In this document: positions 37,699-46,513 of the stretch, piece after piece
Position numbering within the stretch: position 1 is the stretch's first letter
How the letters are laid out: the number at the start of each line of letters is the position of its first letter
NCBI GenBank assembly: GCA_045612065.1
Contig: JAZKYH010000066.1
Coordinates: 1-64,000 of the forward strand
Direction of reading: 5' to 3'
Length of the DNA: 64,000 nucleotides
From: UBA1189 sp045612065
Lineage (GTDB): Bacteria > Bacteroidota > Bacteroidia > Bacteroidales > Bacteroidaceae
The notes under the pieces: model-generated
The model's input: the letters and a program-made list of their open reading frames with translations, nothing else
Told to the model about the DNA's origin: nothing
Database searches by the model: none
Program-made: the position numbers and the translations under genes

Positions 37699-39123
37699 TT
37701 ATTCTTTATCATCATTCAGAAAATCGGTCGCCAACTTATCTATGTTGTCACCCATCAGCCTCATCTTCTTCACGAATCCTGAGAAAAGTCCGTTTCCAAC
37801 AGCCTTCTGCCTTTCGTTTTGCATGGCATTCTTTCTCTCTTCGGCCTCCTTGATTTTCTGCTCACGCAACTGACGCAACTCCTCGTCACGCTTGGCTTGC
37901 ATGCTCTCACCATCCTCGGTAAAGAGGTCTCCTGTTACGGCACGACCTTCGTCTTGGGGCGCTATCTCCATCTGCACACCGCTCTGACAGCAATTCTCGG
38001 TGCCATCCATAAGGAGTCCGACCAAGATGCCTTGCGTTCCATCGGCAGGGCACTCTTGGGTGCTCCACTCCACCTTTGTGGCAGTGTTATATGCCAAGCG
38101 CACCTTGGAGAATTGGGTCTTCTTTTCCACCACGCCCTGTAGGCCCTTCAAGTGAATGCCACCGCCACAACACACGATGCCAGCAAGCAGCTGTTTATCG
38201 GTGTAGCCCGACACCTCTATTTGGTGGCATACATTGAGGAGAATCTCCTCAAAACGCGCCTCGATGGCATCGTATACCTTGCGCAACTCAATGGTACGAC
38301 CTTCGTCAAGGGTGACAGTCTCATCATTCGATGCGGGGAGCACCAATCCATACTCACATTTGAGCCGTTCGGCCTCCTCCTCGTCAAGCTGCAATGAGCA
38401 GAGGTCGCGAGTAATACTTTGGCTACCCATGGGGATAACAGTAAGAAAACGCAGGTTACCTCCCTTGTATACAGATACCGTAGTAGTCTCAGCCCCAAAG
38501 TCTATGAGCACGCATCCTTGGCGGCGCTCACTATCGGTGAGCAGCACATTGGCCGCCACAAGAGGAGGGATGGCAGTGTCAGCAATGTTTATCTTAGCTA
38601 TTTCGAAACTCTTGGCCGTATTGTGCATCACTGATGTACGGGTAAGGAGATTAAGGTAGTTACCCTCGATCTGAGCACAGTTCACACCCACGGGGTCGTT
38701 CAACAAGTTATTTCCTATTTTGTACTCCTGCGACACCATCATCAACATACCATACCCGGGGTATTGCTTTGCCGCATTCTCCTCTTCCATCTCATCGACC
38801 ATAGCTTCTGACACTCGTGCCTCTTCCTCGAAGGTACGGACTACGGTGTTGCGCTCCGAATGCAAAGTATATCCTCCTACCCCGACATATACCTGCTCAA
38901 TGGTGTAATTGCCCAGTTCAGGTTCAAGGCGATTGATAAGGTTAGATAAGCACTGTGCCGTCTGGTCTATATTGTATACCACACCACGACGCACAAACCC
39001 TGACACAGGTTCGTCAGCATAGGCAAGCACCTGCAAGCTGCCATCGGAACGCTTGCGTCCCACGGCACCAGCAACCTTCGACGAGCCCAGTTCTATTGCT
39101 ACGATTAAGTCATTTGTTACCAT
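37699..39123 (-). CDS. ftsA: Cell division protein FtsA
   Basis: A 474-residue actin-like protein that tethers FtsZ to the membrane. The N-terminal ATP site is VAIELGSSKVAGAVG. The SHS2 subdomain follows (QVYVGVGGYTLHSE). The phosphate motif is VLIDFGAETTTVSVYKGG and the adenosine motif is GIVCCGGGIHLKG. The tail ends in a probable amphipathic membrane helix (FVKKMRLMGDNIDKLATDFL) after a charged linker (about 410-440). It has its own promoter and is the first gene with ftsZ; the ftsQ and mur genes that usually precede it are absent, since folP lies divergent upstream. Confidence 0.96.
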   Translation of the reverse strand: MVTNDLIVAIELGSSKVAGAVGRKRSDGSLQVLAYADEPVSGFVRRGVVYNIDQTAQCLSNLINRLEPELGNYTIEQVYVGVGGYTLHSERNTVVRTFEEEARVSEAMVDEMEEENAAKQYPGYGMLMMVSQEYKIGNNLLNDPVGVNCAQIEGNYLNLLTRTSVMHNTAKSFEIAKINIADTAIPPLVAANVLLTDSERRQGCVLIDFGAETTTVSVYKGGNLRFLTVIPMGSQSITRDLCSLQLDEEEAERLKCEYGLVLPASNDETVTLDEGRTIELRKVYDAIEARFEEILLNVCHQIEVSGYTDKQLLAGIVCCGGGIHLKGLQGVVEKKTQFSKVRLAYNTATKVEWSTQECPADGTQGILVGLLMDGTENCCQSGVQMEIAPQDEGRAVTGDLFTEDGESMQAKRDEELRQLREQKIKEAEERKNAMQNERQKAVGNGLFSGFVKKMRLMGDNIDKLATDFLNDDKE

Positions 39124-39172
39124 ATGTATTACTTCTTTTTATACCACTTGACGCGATTAGCCTAATTTCCCA

Positions 39173-39203
39173 CAAAAGTAAGAAATCTTTTTATATTCGA
39201 CAA
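39173..39203 (-). promoter_or_regulatory. Promoter of ftsA-ftsZ
   Basis: The minus strand reads TTG (39201-39203), a 20-base spacer, then TACTTTTG (39173-39180). The ftsA start is 49 bases on. It shares the 223-base spacer with the divergent folP promoter. Confidence 0.65.
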
Positions 39204-39308
39204 CACACAAGATTGGTTTGTCTGATTTTTATTCCTTTTTCGTAAAGTTGATTTCTCCAATCGCAAACAACGGGCAGCTACCCTAAGCCGAGAAATAGTA
39301 GCACAAAC

Positions 39309-39339
39309 TTTGTTTTTCGCTTGCTTATTCGTATATTTG
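39309..39339 (+). promoter_or_regulatory. Promoter of folP-cdaA
   Basis: TTTG at 39309-39312, a 19-base spacer, then TATATTTG at 39332-39339. The folP ATG begins only 7 bases after the box, so the leader should be a few bases at most. Confidence 0.78.
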
Positions 39340-39346
39340 CAGCATT

Positions 39347-40204
39347 ATGACAAAAGACACCCCTCCATACACACTGAATATCGGTGGACAATTGCAATCA
39401 TTGAGCAGACCCTTAGTGATGGGGATATTGAACATCACGCAAGAGTCGTTCTATGCGGCATCACGTTCATTTGTGCCAGAAGCGGTCAAACTTCGTGTAA
39501 AGGAGATGATTGATGAGGGAGCAGACATTATCGATGTAGGAGCTTGCTCGACCAAACCTGGAGCAACGCCCATTAGCGAAGAGGAAGAGAGGGCACGCCT
39601 CGACAATGCATTATCCGTTATTCGCAAAGAAAACGCTGAAATCGCGATATCGGTGGATACATTCCGTCCTGAAATTGCGGAATGGAGCATCAAAGAGTAC
39701 GGAGTGCAAATTATCAACGACGTAACCGGAGGGGACCGAGAGAACAAAATGTTTGAGACCGTCGCAAATTTGCAAGTTCCCTACATTCTCACTCACTCTG
39801 ATTATGGAACCACGAGAGTGAACAATAATCCAGTCACCTCAAACCGCAACCTATGGAAAGAAATGACGTACTATCTTGCAGAACGTTGCAATCGACTACG
39901 TCAAATGGGAGTCAATGATGTCATCATTGACCCTGGATTTGGTTTTGGCAAAACGCTGGATGACAATTATCATCTCATGGCACATCTTGAAGATTTGCAT
40001 ATACTCGAATGCCCCATACTCGTTGGCATATCACGCAAATCCATGATTTACAACCATCTTAACTGCACGCCAGACGAGGCTCTTAATGGAACCACTGCAT
40101 TGCATACGATTGCATTGATGAAAGGAGCTCACATTCTCAGGGTGCACGATGTAAAGGCAGCAGTGGAGGCCATTCATATCGTTAAAAAAATAAAGGAATC
40201 ATAA
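39347..40204 (+). CDS. folP: Dihydropteroate synthase
   Basis: A 285-residue TIM-barrel enzyme that joins 4-aminobenzoate to the pterin pyrophosphate in folate synthesis, the sulfonamide target. Motifs are VMGILNITQESF, ADIIDVGACSTKPG, VDTFRPEIAE, INDVTGG, VIIDPGFGFGKT and GISRKSMI. The start at 39347 gives the expected N-terminal strand (LNIGGQLQSLSRPLVMG). It is 10 bases upstream of cdaA, a pairing common in Bacteroidetes. Its start codon almost touches the promoter, so the message is probably near-leaderless. Confidence 0.96.
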   Translation: MTKDTPPYTLNIGGQLQSLSRPLVMGILNITQESFYAASRSFVPEAVKLRVKEMIDEGADIIDVGACSTKPGATPISEEEERARLDNALSVIRKENAEIAISVDTFRPEIAEWSIKEYGVQIINDVTGGDRENKMFETVANLQVPYILTHSDYGTTRVNNNPVTSNRNLWKEMTYYLAERCNRLRQMGVNDVIIDPGFGFGKTLDDNYHLMAHLEDLHILECPILVGISRKSMIYNHLNCTPDEALNGTTALHTIALMKGAHILRVHDVKAAVEAIHIVKKIKES

Positions 40205-40214
40205 TTCAGAATAT

Positions 40215-40976
40215 ATGTTACTCGGTTTCGGACTCAAAGACCTCATTGACGTGTTACTTGTAGCGCTGATGCTCTTTTATTTCTACAAGTTTATGAAAGA
40301 GTCGGGGTCGCTCAATCTCTTCATCGGTATTCTTATCATTATTGTGATATGGGTCTTGGTGTCACAAATTTTTCAGATGCGTCTGCTTGGCGGCATTTTG
40401 GACACTTTAGTCAATGTGGGTACATTGGCCATCATCGTACTATTCCAAGATGAAATACGACATTTTCTCCGCAATGTGGGTTCGCAGCGCCGTGTACGCC
40501 GCTTCCTTGACTTATTCACGAAGAAAGAAGGTACTCCCGACCACAGCGAACTGATGCCACTTGTGATGGCCTGCATGAACATGGCAAAGCGCAAAGAGGG
40601 AGCCCTTATCGTTATCGAACAAGGCGACAAATTGGGCGAGGTTATCAAGACAGGAGAAACGGTAAATGCAAACATCAACCAACTGCTTGTCGAGAACATC
40701 TTCTTCAAGAACAGCCCCCTGCACGACGGTGCCATGATTATCAGCCAAAATCGCATAGCAGCCGCAGGATGTCTACTTCCCGTATCGCACAGCATGGACA
40801 TCCCTAAGTCTATGGGGTTACGCCACCGTGCAGCTCTGGGCATATCACAAGAGACGGATGCACTGGCTATCGTGGTCTCAGAAGAGACGGGAGGCATCAC
40901 TGTAGCTCATCACGGCTCGCTACATCGCTGGCTCACGGCCGAACAATTAGAGAAGCTGCTCTTCGAGCTCGACTAG
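40215..40976 (+). CDS. cdaA: Diadenylate cyclase (CdaA-type)
   Basis: 253 residues. Three N-terminal membrane helices (about 10-90, LLVALMLFYFYKF, IIIVIWVLVSQIF, TLVNVGTLAIIVLF) precede a DAC cyclase domain with the catalytic DGA (NSPLHDGAMII) and the RHR motif (GLRHRAALG). It makes cyclic di-AMP from two ATP, a signal tied to cell-wall and osmotic control. It follows folP after 10 bases. No cdaR/glmM partner is adjacent. Confidence 0.94.
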   Translation: MLLGFGLKDLIDVLLVALMLFYFYKFMKESGSLNLFIGILIIIVIWVLVSQIFQMRLLGGILDTLVNVGTLAIIVLFQDEIRHFLRNVGSQRRVRRFLDLFTKKEGTPDHSELMPLVMACMNMAKRKEGALIVIEQGDKLGEVIKTGETVNANINQLLVENIFFKNSPLHDGAMIISQNRIAAAGCLLPVSHSMDIPKSMGLRHRAALGISQETDALAIVVSEETGGITVAHHGSLHRWLTAEQLEKLLFELD

Positions 40977-41127
40977 AACCGACATTCTGTCATTAAATAG
41001 CCTCTTTAGAGGCACCTTTTCACGAATTATGTCAGCATAAGAGACAGCAAACAATCGTGGCACATATTTCGTTCCTATAATTCGATGAAGAAAAATAAAA
41101 ACAACAATAATAAATAAACTCGTAACA

Positions 41128-41400
41128 ATGAACATTAAGCCATTAGCAGACCGTGTGCTCGTAGTACCCGCACCGGCTGAAGAAAGAACTATCGGCGGCA
41201 TCATCATCCCCGATACCGCCAAAGAAAAACCCCTCAAGGGCGAAGTTGTAGCTGTTGGCAACGGCACAAAGGACGAAGATATGATAGTAAAGGTAGGTGA
41301 AACCGTGCTCTACGGCAAGTATGCCGGCACTGAACTCGAACTCGACGGAACCAAGTACCTCATCATGCGCCAAAGCGACATCCTGGCTATCGTGGGATAA
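41128..41400 (+). CDS. groES: Co-chaperonin GroES
   Basis: A 90-residue Hsp10 that caps the GroEL chamber. The family pattern IKPLADRVLVVPAPAEE, the mobile loop TIGGIIIP, and KVGETVLYGKYAGTE are present. It lies upstream of groEL with a 41-base spacer, as usual. No CIRCE element was seen. The 151-base region before it has no TAnnTTTG box, so heat-shock control cannot be read from it. Confidence 0.97.
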   Translation: MNIKPLADRVLVVPAPAEERTIGGIIIPDTAKEKPLKGEVVAVGNGTKDEDMIVKVGETVLYGKYAGTELELDGTKYLIMRQSDILAIVG

Positions 41401-41403
41401 TTA

Positions 41404-41436
41404 AATTGAAAGTTGAAAGTTGAAAATTCAAAACTC
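41404..41436 (+). repeat. GAAAGTT iterated word between groES and groEL
   Basis: AATTGAAAGTTGAAAGTT is followed by a GAAAATTC variant, filling most of the 41-base spacer. It is a short tandem of the word TTGAAAG. Confidence 0.6.
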
Positions 41437-41441
41437 TTATC

Positions 41442-43070
41442 ATGGCAAAAGATATTTTATTCAATATGGAGGCTCGCGAGCAGCTCAAGAAGGGCGTTGA
41501 TGAGCTTGCCAATGCAGTGAAAGTGACTCTCGGCCCCAAGGGTCGTAACGTGATCATCGAGAAGAAGTTTGGAGCTCCCCACATCACCAAGGACGGTGTG
41601 ACCGTAGCCAAGGAGGTGGAACTTGCCGACCCCTTCATGAACACTGGTGCGCAGCTCGTGAAGTCAGTGGCATCAAAGACTGGGGACGATGCAGGTGACG
41701 GTACCACTACCGCAACCGTACTCGCTCAAAGCATCGTGAACGTAGGTATCAAGAACGTTACTGCAGGTGCTAACCCCATGGACCTCAAACGCGGTATCGA
41801 CAAAGCCGTAGCCAAGGTGGTAGAGAACATCAAGGAGCAAGCCGAGGCTGTGGGCAGCGACTACGACAAGATAGAGCAAGTAGCGACCATCTCGGCCAAC
41901 AACGACCCCGAGATTGGTAAGCTCATTGCCGATGCCATGCGCCGTGTGTCAAAAGATGGCGTAATCACCATCGAGGAGGCCAAAGGTACCGAGACCTCTA
42001 TCGGCGTGGTTGAGGGCATGCAGTTCGACCGCGGTTACCTCTCACCCTATTTCGTAACCGACACCGAGAAGATGGAGTGCGTGATGGATAATCCCTACAT
42101 CCTCATCTACGACAAGAAGATTTCAAACCTCAAAGACTTCCTCCCTATTCTCGAACCCGCTATTCAGACCGGCCGTCCGCTCCTCGTCATCGCCGAGGAT
42201 GTTGACAGCGAGGCGCTCACTACACTTGTCGTTAACCGCCTCCGCGCTCAGCTCAAGATTTGTGCAGTTAAGGCTCCCGGCTTCGGCGACCGCCGCAAGG
42301 AGATGCTTGAAGATATAGCCATCCTCACCGGCGGCATCGTTATCAGCGAAGAGAAGGGTCTCTCACTCGAGCAAGCTACCATCGAGATGCTTGGCCGTTG
42401 CGACAAGGTGACCGTATCTAAGGACAACACAACCATCGTTAATGGAGCCGGCAACAAGGACGCTATTACTGACCGCGTAGCACAAATCAAGGCACAGATT
42501 GCCGCTACCAAGAGCGACTACGATAAAGAAAAATTGCAAGAGCGCCTCGCCAAGCTCGCAGGCGGTGTTGCCGTGCTCTATGTCGGTGCTGCTTCTGAGG
42601 TAGAGATGAAGGAAAAGAAAGATCGTGTAGACGATGCTTTGTGCGCTACCCGTGCCGCTATCGAAGAGGGCATCGTGCCTGGTGGCGGTGTCACCTACAT
42701 CCGTGCCATCGATGCGCTCGAGGGCCTCAAGGGCGACAATGCCGATGAGACTACCGGTATAGAAATCATCAAGCGCGCTGTAGAGGAACCCCTCCGTCAA
42801 ATTGTCTCAAATGCCGGCAAAGAGGGAGCTGTAGTAGTACAGAAAGTGCGCGAAGGAAAGGGCGATTTCGGTTACAATGCACGCACCGACGTGTATGAGA
42901 ACATGAAGGCTGCCGGTGTAGTTGACCCCGCCAAGGTAACCCGCGTGGCTCTTGAGAATGCAGCCTCTATCGCAGGTATGTTCCTCACCACCGAGTGCGT
43001 CATCGTGGAGAAGAAGGAGGAGAAGCCCGCCCCCATGGCTCCTGGCATGGGCATGGACGGCATGATGTAA
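41442..43070 (+). CDS. groEL: Chaperonin GroEL
   Basis: A 542-residue 60-kDa chaperonin that folds proteins inside a double ring with GroES. It has VTLGPKGRNVIIEKKFGAP, the ATP motif DGTTTATVLAQ, the apical-domain segments and the C-terminal Gly/Met tail (PGMGMDGMM). Length is typical. The strong codon bias indicates high expression. It ends at a clear terminator. Confidence 0.98.
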   Translation: MAKDILFNMEAREQLKKGVDELANAVKVTLGPKGRNVIIEKKFGAPHITKDGVTVAKEVELADPFMNTGAQLVKSVASKTGDDAGDGTTTATVLAQSIVNVGIKNVTAGANPMDLKRGIDKAVAKVVENIKEQAEAVGSDYDKIEQVATISANNDPEIGKLIADAMRRVSKDGVITIEEAKGTETSIGVVEGMQFDRGYLSPYFVTDTEKMECVMDNPYILIYDKKISNLKDFLPILEPAIQTGRPLLVIAEDVDSEALTTLVVNRLRAQLKICAVKAPGFGDRRKEMLEDIAILTGGIVISEEKGLSLEQATIEMLGRCDKVTVSKDNTTIVNGAGNKDAITDRVAQIKAQIAATKSDYDKEKLQERLAKLAGGVAVLYVGAASEVEMKEKKDRVDDALCATRAAIEEGIVPGGGVTYIRAIDALEGLKGDNADETTGIEIIKRAVEEPLRQIVSNAGKEGAVVVQKVREGKGDFGYNARTDVYENMKAAGVVDPAKVTRVALENAASIAGMFLTTECVIVEKKEEKPAPMAPGMGMDGMM

Positions 43071-43097
43071 AAATTCCTCCAAACAGATTAATAAGTA

Positions 43098-43130
43098 TTG
43101 AGGGTGCGTCAGACGCACCCTCAATTATTT
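43098..43130 (+). terminator. Terminator of groES-groEL
   Basis: TTGAGGGTGCGTC pairs with GACGCACCCTCAA and is followed by TTATTTT. Confidence 0.9.
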
Positions 43131-43280
43131 TGGTAAGACGACGAGAATTTGTCAATACCTTCCCTAAACACGAGAAATAGACATCCCTAATTTGTATCAA
43201 GAAACGCAACAAAGATAGCCAAACAGGAAGAATAATGTTGCATTGTGAGAGAGAATCACCATCAAGGGAAATCGAAGAAT

Positions 43281-43318
43281 AAGATAGGGTGTGCCACTTG
43301 AGTGACACACCCTATCTT
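43281..43318 (-). terminator. Terminator of the phosphate transporter gene
   Basis: AAGATAGGGTGTG pairs with CACACCCTATCTT around an 12-base loop; on the minus strand it lies 16 bases after the stop and is followed by a short T-rich run. Confidence 0.8.
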
Positions 43319-43334
43319 GAACAATGTAATTCTA

Positions 43335-45644
43335 TCACAATCTGGCTTCGGAGAGAGTACCATCCATCTGGTTGACAAAGAACTTCTCGCAACCACGAAG
43401 TACGTTACGCACCTCAGAAAGCAACTCGTGAGACTCTTGGATGAGATTGAGGTATACAAAGGCCACCTTGATATTCTCAGCGTCCTCCTGCAAGCGATGT
43501 GTCTGCACACGACGAAGGTTCGAAATCTCCTTCTTCAGCCACTTACCTTCAGCAGACCACTTCTCAGCCTCAGTAAAATCACCGGTACGGATTATTTCGC
43601 TGATACCACGGAACACGTCCACCAAACGCTTCTGATAGGGCGCAAATTCCTCAAGGTATTGCGGTGAAAGCGGACGGAAGTTATTGTCAGTATGCTCCTT
43701 CATAGGATTGGTAATACGCGTCAACGTATTAAGAATCTGCTGAGCATTATTACTGCTGAGGTAATACCATGTATTCTTCTCAAAAGCCAATCCTTTATCG
43801 ATGCGACGGAAACCGAGTGTCTCGTGACGACGCTGCTTCTTGAGCCATGCCTTTTCCTCGACAATCTTATCAAGAGATGTGCGCAACTTACGTACATCCT
43901 CGCGAGCAAAAGCACGGATAACTTCCTCATAAGTATCGGCAGCATATTCGAGCGTATGACACAATGTATCGGCAGTGTGACTACTGAGTGCAGCCCACAC
44001 TTCCTGAGGATCATTGGCGTTGAGTACGACATCCATCTTCACATCGCGCACCTCTTCATTCTTCTTGTTCTTGTATGAGATGTGGCTACGAATAAGCAGG
44101 AACAGGGCAAGAGCAGCCATGATAACCATTGCAACAGGACCACCGAAATACATGATAGAGGCTACGATACCTGCAAGGATAAAGGCTGCACCTGCAGTGA
44201 GGAACCATCCACCAATCACAGAGATAACACCGGTGATACGGAATACTGCGCTCTCACGCCCCCAAGCCTGGTCGGCCAAAGAGGTACCCATACCCACCAT
44301 AAAGGTTACATAAGTTGTAGAGAGAGGCAACTTAAGCGAGGTACCCAACGCAATAAGCAAACCTGCAAGCACAAGATTGACCGAAGCACGCACGAGGTCA
44401 AAGGCTGCGCCATCGTCCAGTGTTGCATGTTCTTGATCAAAACGTTTAGCTACCCAGTGCTTCACGCTCTTGGGACTAATCTTGTTGACACCATTAATAA
44501 AGCCCATACCAGCACGCACCAATTTACGGGCCATGCTTGAAGAGCCGAACATCTCGTCACCTTCATCCTGACGCGAAAGATTGATAGAGGTCTTCAACAC
44601 CTCGTGAGCTTTTTTAGAAGTACAAAGCGCATATACCATTACAGCACCAGCACCAATAAGGAACCACACCGAGGTCTGCGCAGGCTCGTTGAGGAAACCC
44701 ATCATGTATTCGTCAGCCGAGATACCAGCAGGTACCGCCTCGCGAGCAAAATGAAGTACGCTATCGAGTGCAGCCATTGTCACACCAATAAAGTTCACCA
44801 AGTCATTACCCGCAAACGCCATGGCCAATGCAAAGGTGCCAATCATGATGATTACCTTGAAGACGTTGACCTTAACCGCATATAAGAACTGCATGAGCAC
44901 GGTACTTACCATAAAGATTATGAGAAGTAGCATGCCGATATTATCTTCCAAGAAATTAGACAGAGTGAGACCTTCCTTTATTTCTACAGCCATGAATGCT
45001 GCCTTCTTCATACCCTTGAACAACATGAAATAGATGATTGAGGTCACGGCGACACCACCGAAAACTCCAATCTTCTTACCTAAGCCTTTCTTATAGTTAT
45101 AGGTAAAAATAAGTCGTGAGATCCACTGCACTATGATACCGAAGAAGAAAGCAATGGCTACCGACAAGAAGATACCCGCTATTACCTCCAGCGCCTTACC
45201 TGTATTGAGCAAATCAGCCAAACCGTTGACACCAGCTAAGCCTTCGCCCGAATTGAGCTTAATGAGCGAGATAGCAAACGAGGCGCCCAACAATTCGAAC
45301 ACCATTGACACTGTTGTCGACGTAGGCATACCGAGCGAATTAAAGATGTCAAGCAGAACGACGTCGGTGACCGTCACAGCAAGGAACACACACATCAACT
45401 GACGGAAATAAAAATGCTCGGGCTGAAACATTCCATGCCGAGCAATATCCATCATACCATTACTGGTTGACGCACCAATGAAAATACCAATTGCCGCTAC
45501 AACTAAGATTGTTTTAAGCGATGCCGCCTTGGCACCTACCGCCGAATTCAAAAAGTTTACAGCGTCGTTACTCACACCGACGTTAAGGTCGATGACCGCG
45601 AATATAAACAAGACGCAAATAATCGCGAAATAAAAAATTTCCAT
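43335..45644 (-). CDS. PiT-family inorganic phosphate transporter with PhoU-like tail
   Basis: A 769-residue membrane protein. The PiT signature is visible as VGVSNDAVNFLNSAVG (about 24-39), with GMPTSTTVSMVFELLG in the first half and a second homologous half (SLKLPLSTTYVTFMVGMGTSLADQAWG). About ten to twelve hydrophobic helices are followed, after about residue 540, by a soluble helical extension resembling PhoU (DTLCHTLEYAADTYEEV, FRGISEIIRTGDF). This fused layout is common in Bacteroidetes. It takes up phosphate with H+ or Na+. It is transcribed from its own promoter and precedes a terminator. Confidence 0.92.
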   Translation of the reverse strand: MEIFYFAIICVLFIFAVIDLNVGVSNDAVNFLNSAVGAKAASLKTILVVAAIGIFIGASTSNGMMDIARHGMFQPEHFYFRQLMCVFLAVTVTDVVLLDIFNSLGMPTSTTVSMVFELLGASFAISLIKLNSGEGLAGVNGLADLLNTGKALEVIAGIFLSVAIAFFFGIIVQWISRLIFTYNYKKGLGKKIGVFGGVAVTSIIYFMLFKGMKKAAFMAVEIKEGLTLSNFLEDNIGMLLLIIFMVSTVLMQFLYAVKVNVFKVIIMIGTFALAMAFAGNDLVNFIGVTMAALDSVLHFAREAVPAGISADEYMMGFLNEPAQTSVWFLIGAGAVMVYALCTSKKAHEVLKTSINLSRQDEGDEMFGSSSMARKLVRAGMGFINGVNKISPKSVKHWVAKRFDQEHATLDDGAAFDLVRASVNLVLAGLLIALGTSLKLPLSTTYVTFMVGMGTSLADQAWGRESAVFRITGVISVIGGWFLTAGAAFILAGIVASIMYFGGPVAMVIMAALALFLLIRSHISYKNKKNEEVRDVKMDVVLNANDPQEVWAALSSHTADTLCHTLEYAADTYEEVIRAFAREDVRKLRTSLDKIVEEKAWLKKQRRHETLGFRRIDKGLAFEKNTWYYLSSNNAQQILNTLTRITNPMKEHTDNNFRPLSPQYLEEFAPYQKRLVDVFRGISEIIRTGDFTEAEKWSAEGKWLKKEISNLRRVQTHRLQEDAENIKVAFVYLNLIQESHELLSEVRNVLRGCEKFFVNQMDGTLSEARL

Positions 45645-45678
45645 AAAAGATTATTTAGTTAAAAACACTTTCTCGCTA

Positions 45679-45709
45679 CAAATATAGGACAAGCCGAACA
45701 AATTATCAA
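45679..45709 (-). promoter_or_regulatory. Promoter of the PiT gene
   Basis: On the minus strand TTG (45707-45709), a 20-base spacer, then TATATTTG (45679-45686), 34 bases before the start codon. It separates the PiT gene from the PqqD-like gene. Confidence 0.7.
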
Positions 45710-45752
45710 GTACCAGCAAACGATTATCAAGAATTTTCTTAAAAAATCCATA

Positions 45753-46022
45753 CTACTCAACAACAATCCCTTCTCCTAACCAGAGGTTTGCCAATCTCGT
45801 AGCATCGGTTAATGCTGTAGCTTCATCCACATCATATTTTTGCATTAGCAGCGCTGCCAGTGTATCGGGAGTAAACTCCTTACTTTCCACCTGACTCCAT
45901 AGCCAAGCCGCACTTTCATTGAGGCTGATGACCTTGCTAAAGTCGATATTTTCTTTTCCTGTAGCAATGATGATGTATTCTCCGCACATCTCACGCAATT
46001 CGAATCCTTTATTGATTGTCAT
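45753..46022 (-). CDS. PqqD-like peptide-binding protein (RiPP recognition element fold)
   Basis: 89 residues of the PqqD family: the winged-helix pattern GFELREMCGEYIIIATG, then ISLNESAAWLWSQ and a C-terminal helix with ATRLANLWLGEGIVV. Members bind leader peptides and present them to modifying enzymes. No radical SAM enzyme or precursor gene is adjacent. It is the last gene of a row that starts with murF and includes an HprK-like kinase and an S24/S26 peptidase. It begins 29 bases after the peptidase. The fold is clear; the substrate is unknown. Confidence 0.82.
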   Translation of the reverse strand: MTINKGFELREMCGEYIIIATGKENIDFSKVISLNESAAWLWSQVESKEFTPDTLAALLMQKYDVDEATALTDATRLANLWLGEGIVVE

Positions 46023-46051
46023 AATTATTGTGATTATTGATTATTGTCATA

Positions 46052-46513
46052 TTATCTGTAGAGTCTCAGCATCCGATATAACTTAAGCCATACACGCCGA
46101 GCAAAGGGCCATGCGGGCCATAGTAACGAATAAATACGCCAAACCTTACCCTGAGGCGAATATCGGCATCCTTTGCGTACAATGTATTTTGTCGAGGCCA
46201 CAATATCTTCTATACCACACTCCTCGGTGCCATACACGTTACCATCCCCTCGAAGTATCACCCGTCCTTCTTCCATCTTGCAGATGCGATGATACACGTA
46301 CTTACCTGGGGCTATCTCTGCGAGTACGGCATCTCCAACTTTGGGGGCTTCAGGATGGGTAAGCACAATTTTGTCACGGCGATCTTCCAAAAAAGGTCGC
46401 ATGCTCACCCCACGCACACGGAGTGTCACGTCATGTCCATCTGCTATCAGTTTTCCGACCTCCTTGAGAAAAATTTCATTAGGAAGTTCCACTATATTAT
46501 TGCGTTGTGCCAT
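46052..46513 (-). CDS. S24/S26 family peptidase (signal-peptidase-like)
   Basis: A 153-residue protein with the catalytic-Ser box GVSMRPF (Ser37), then DKIVLTHPEAPKVGDAVLAE, and YVYHRI (His75-Arg76) where SipW-like signal peptidases carry a His in place of the bacterial Lys. A GDGN follows at about 90. No N-terminal membrane helix is visible; a hydrophobic Trp-rich stretch lies near 124-138 (YSLLWPAWPFARRVW). The start overlaps the end of the HprK-like gene by 17 bases, so the two are translationally coupled. A role in leader removal or other processing is inferred from the neighbouring PqqD-like protein. Confidence 0.82.
   Translation of the reverse strand: MAQRNNIVELPNEIFLKEVGKLIADGHDVTLRVRGVSMRPFLEDRRDKIVLTHPEAPKVGDAVLAEIAPGKYVYHRICKMEEGRVILRGDGNVYGTEECGIEDIVASTKYIVRKGCRYSPQGKVWRIYSLLWPAWPFARRVWLKLYRMLRLYR

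Noticed and set aside
41000..41127. Possible CIRCE heat-shock operator before groES
   Set aside because: I looked for the long TTAGCACTC/GAGTGCTAA inverted repeat and did not see it.
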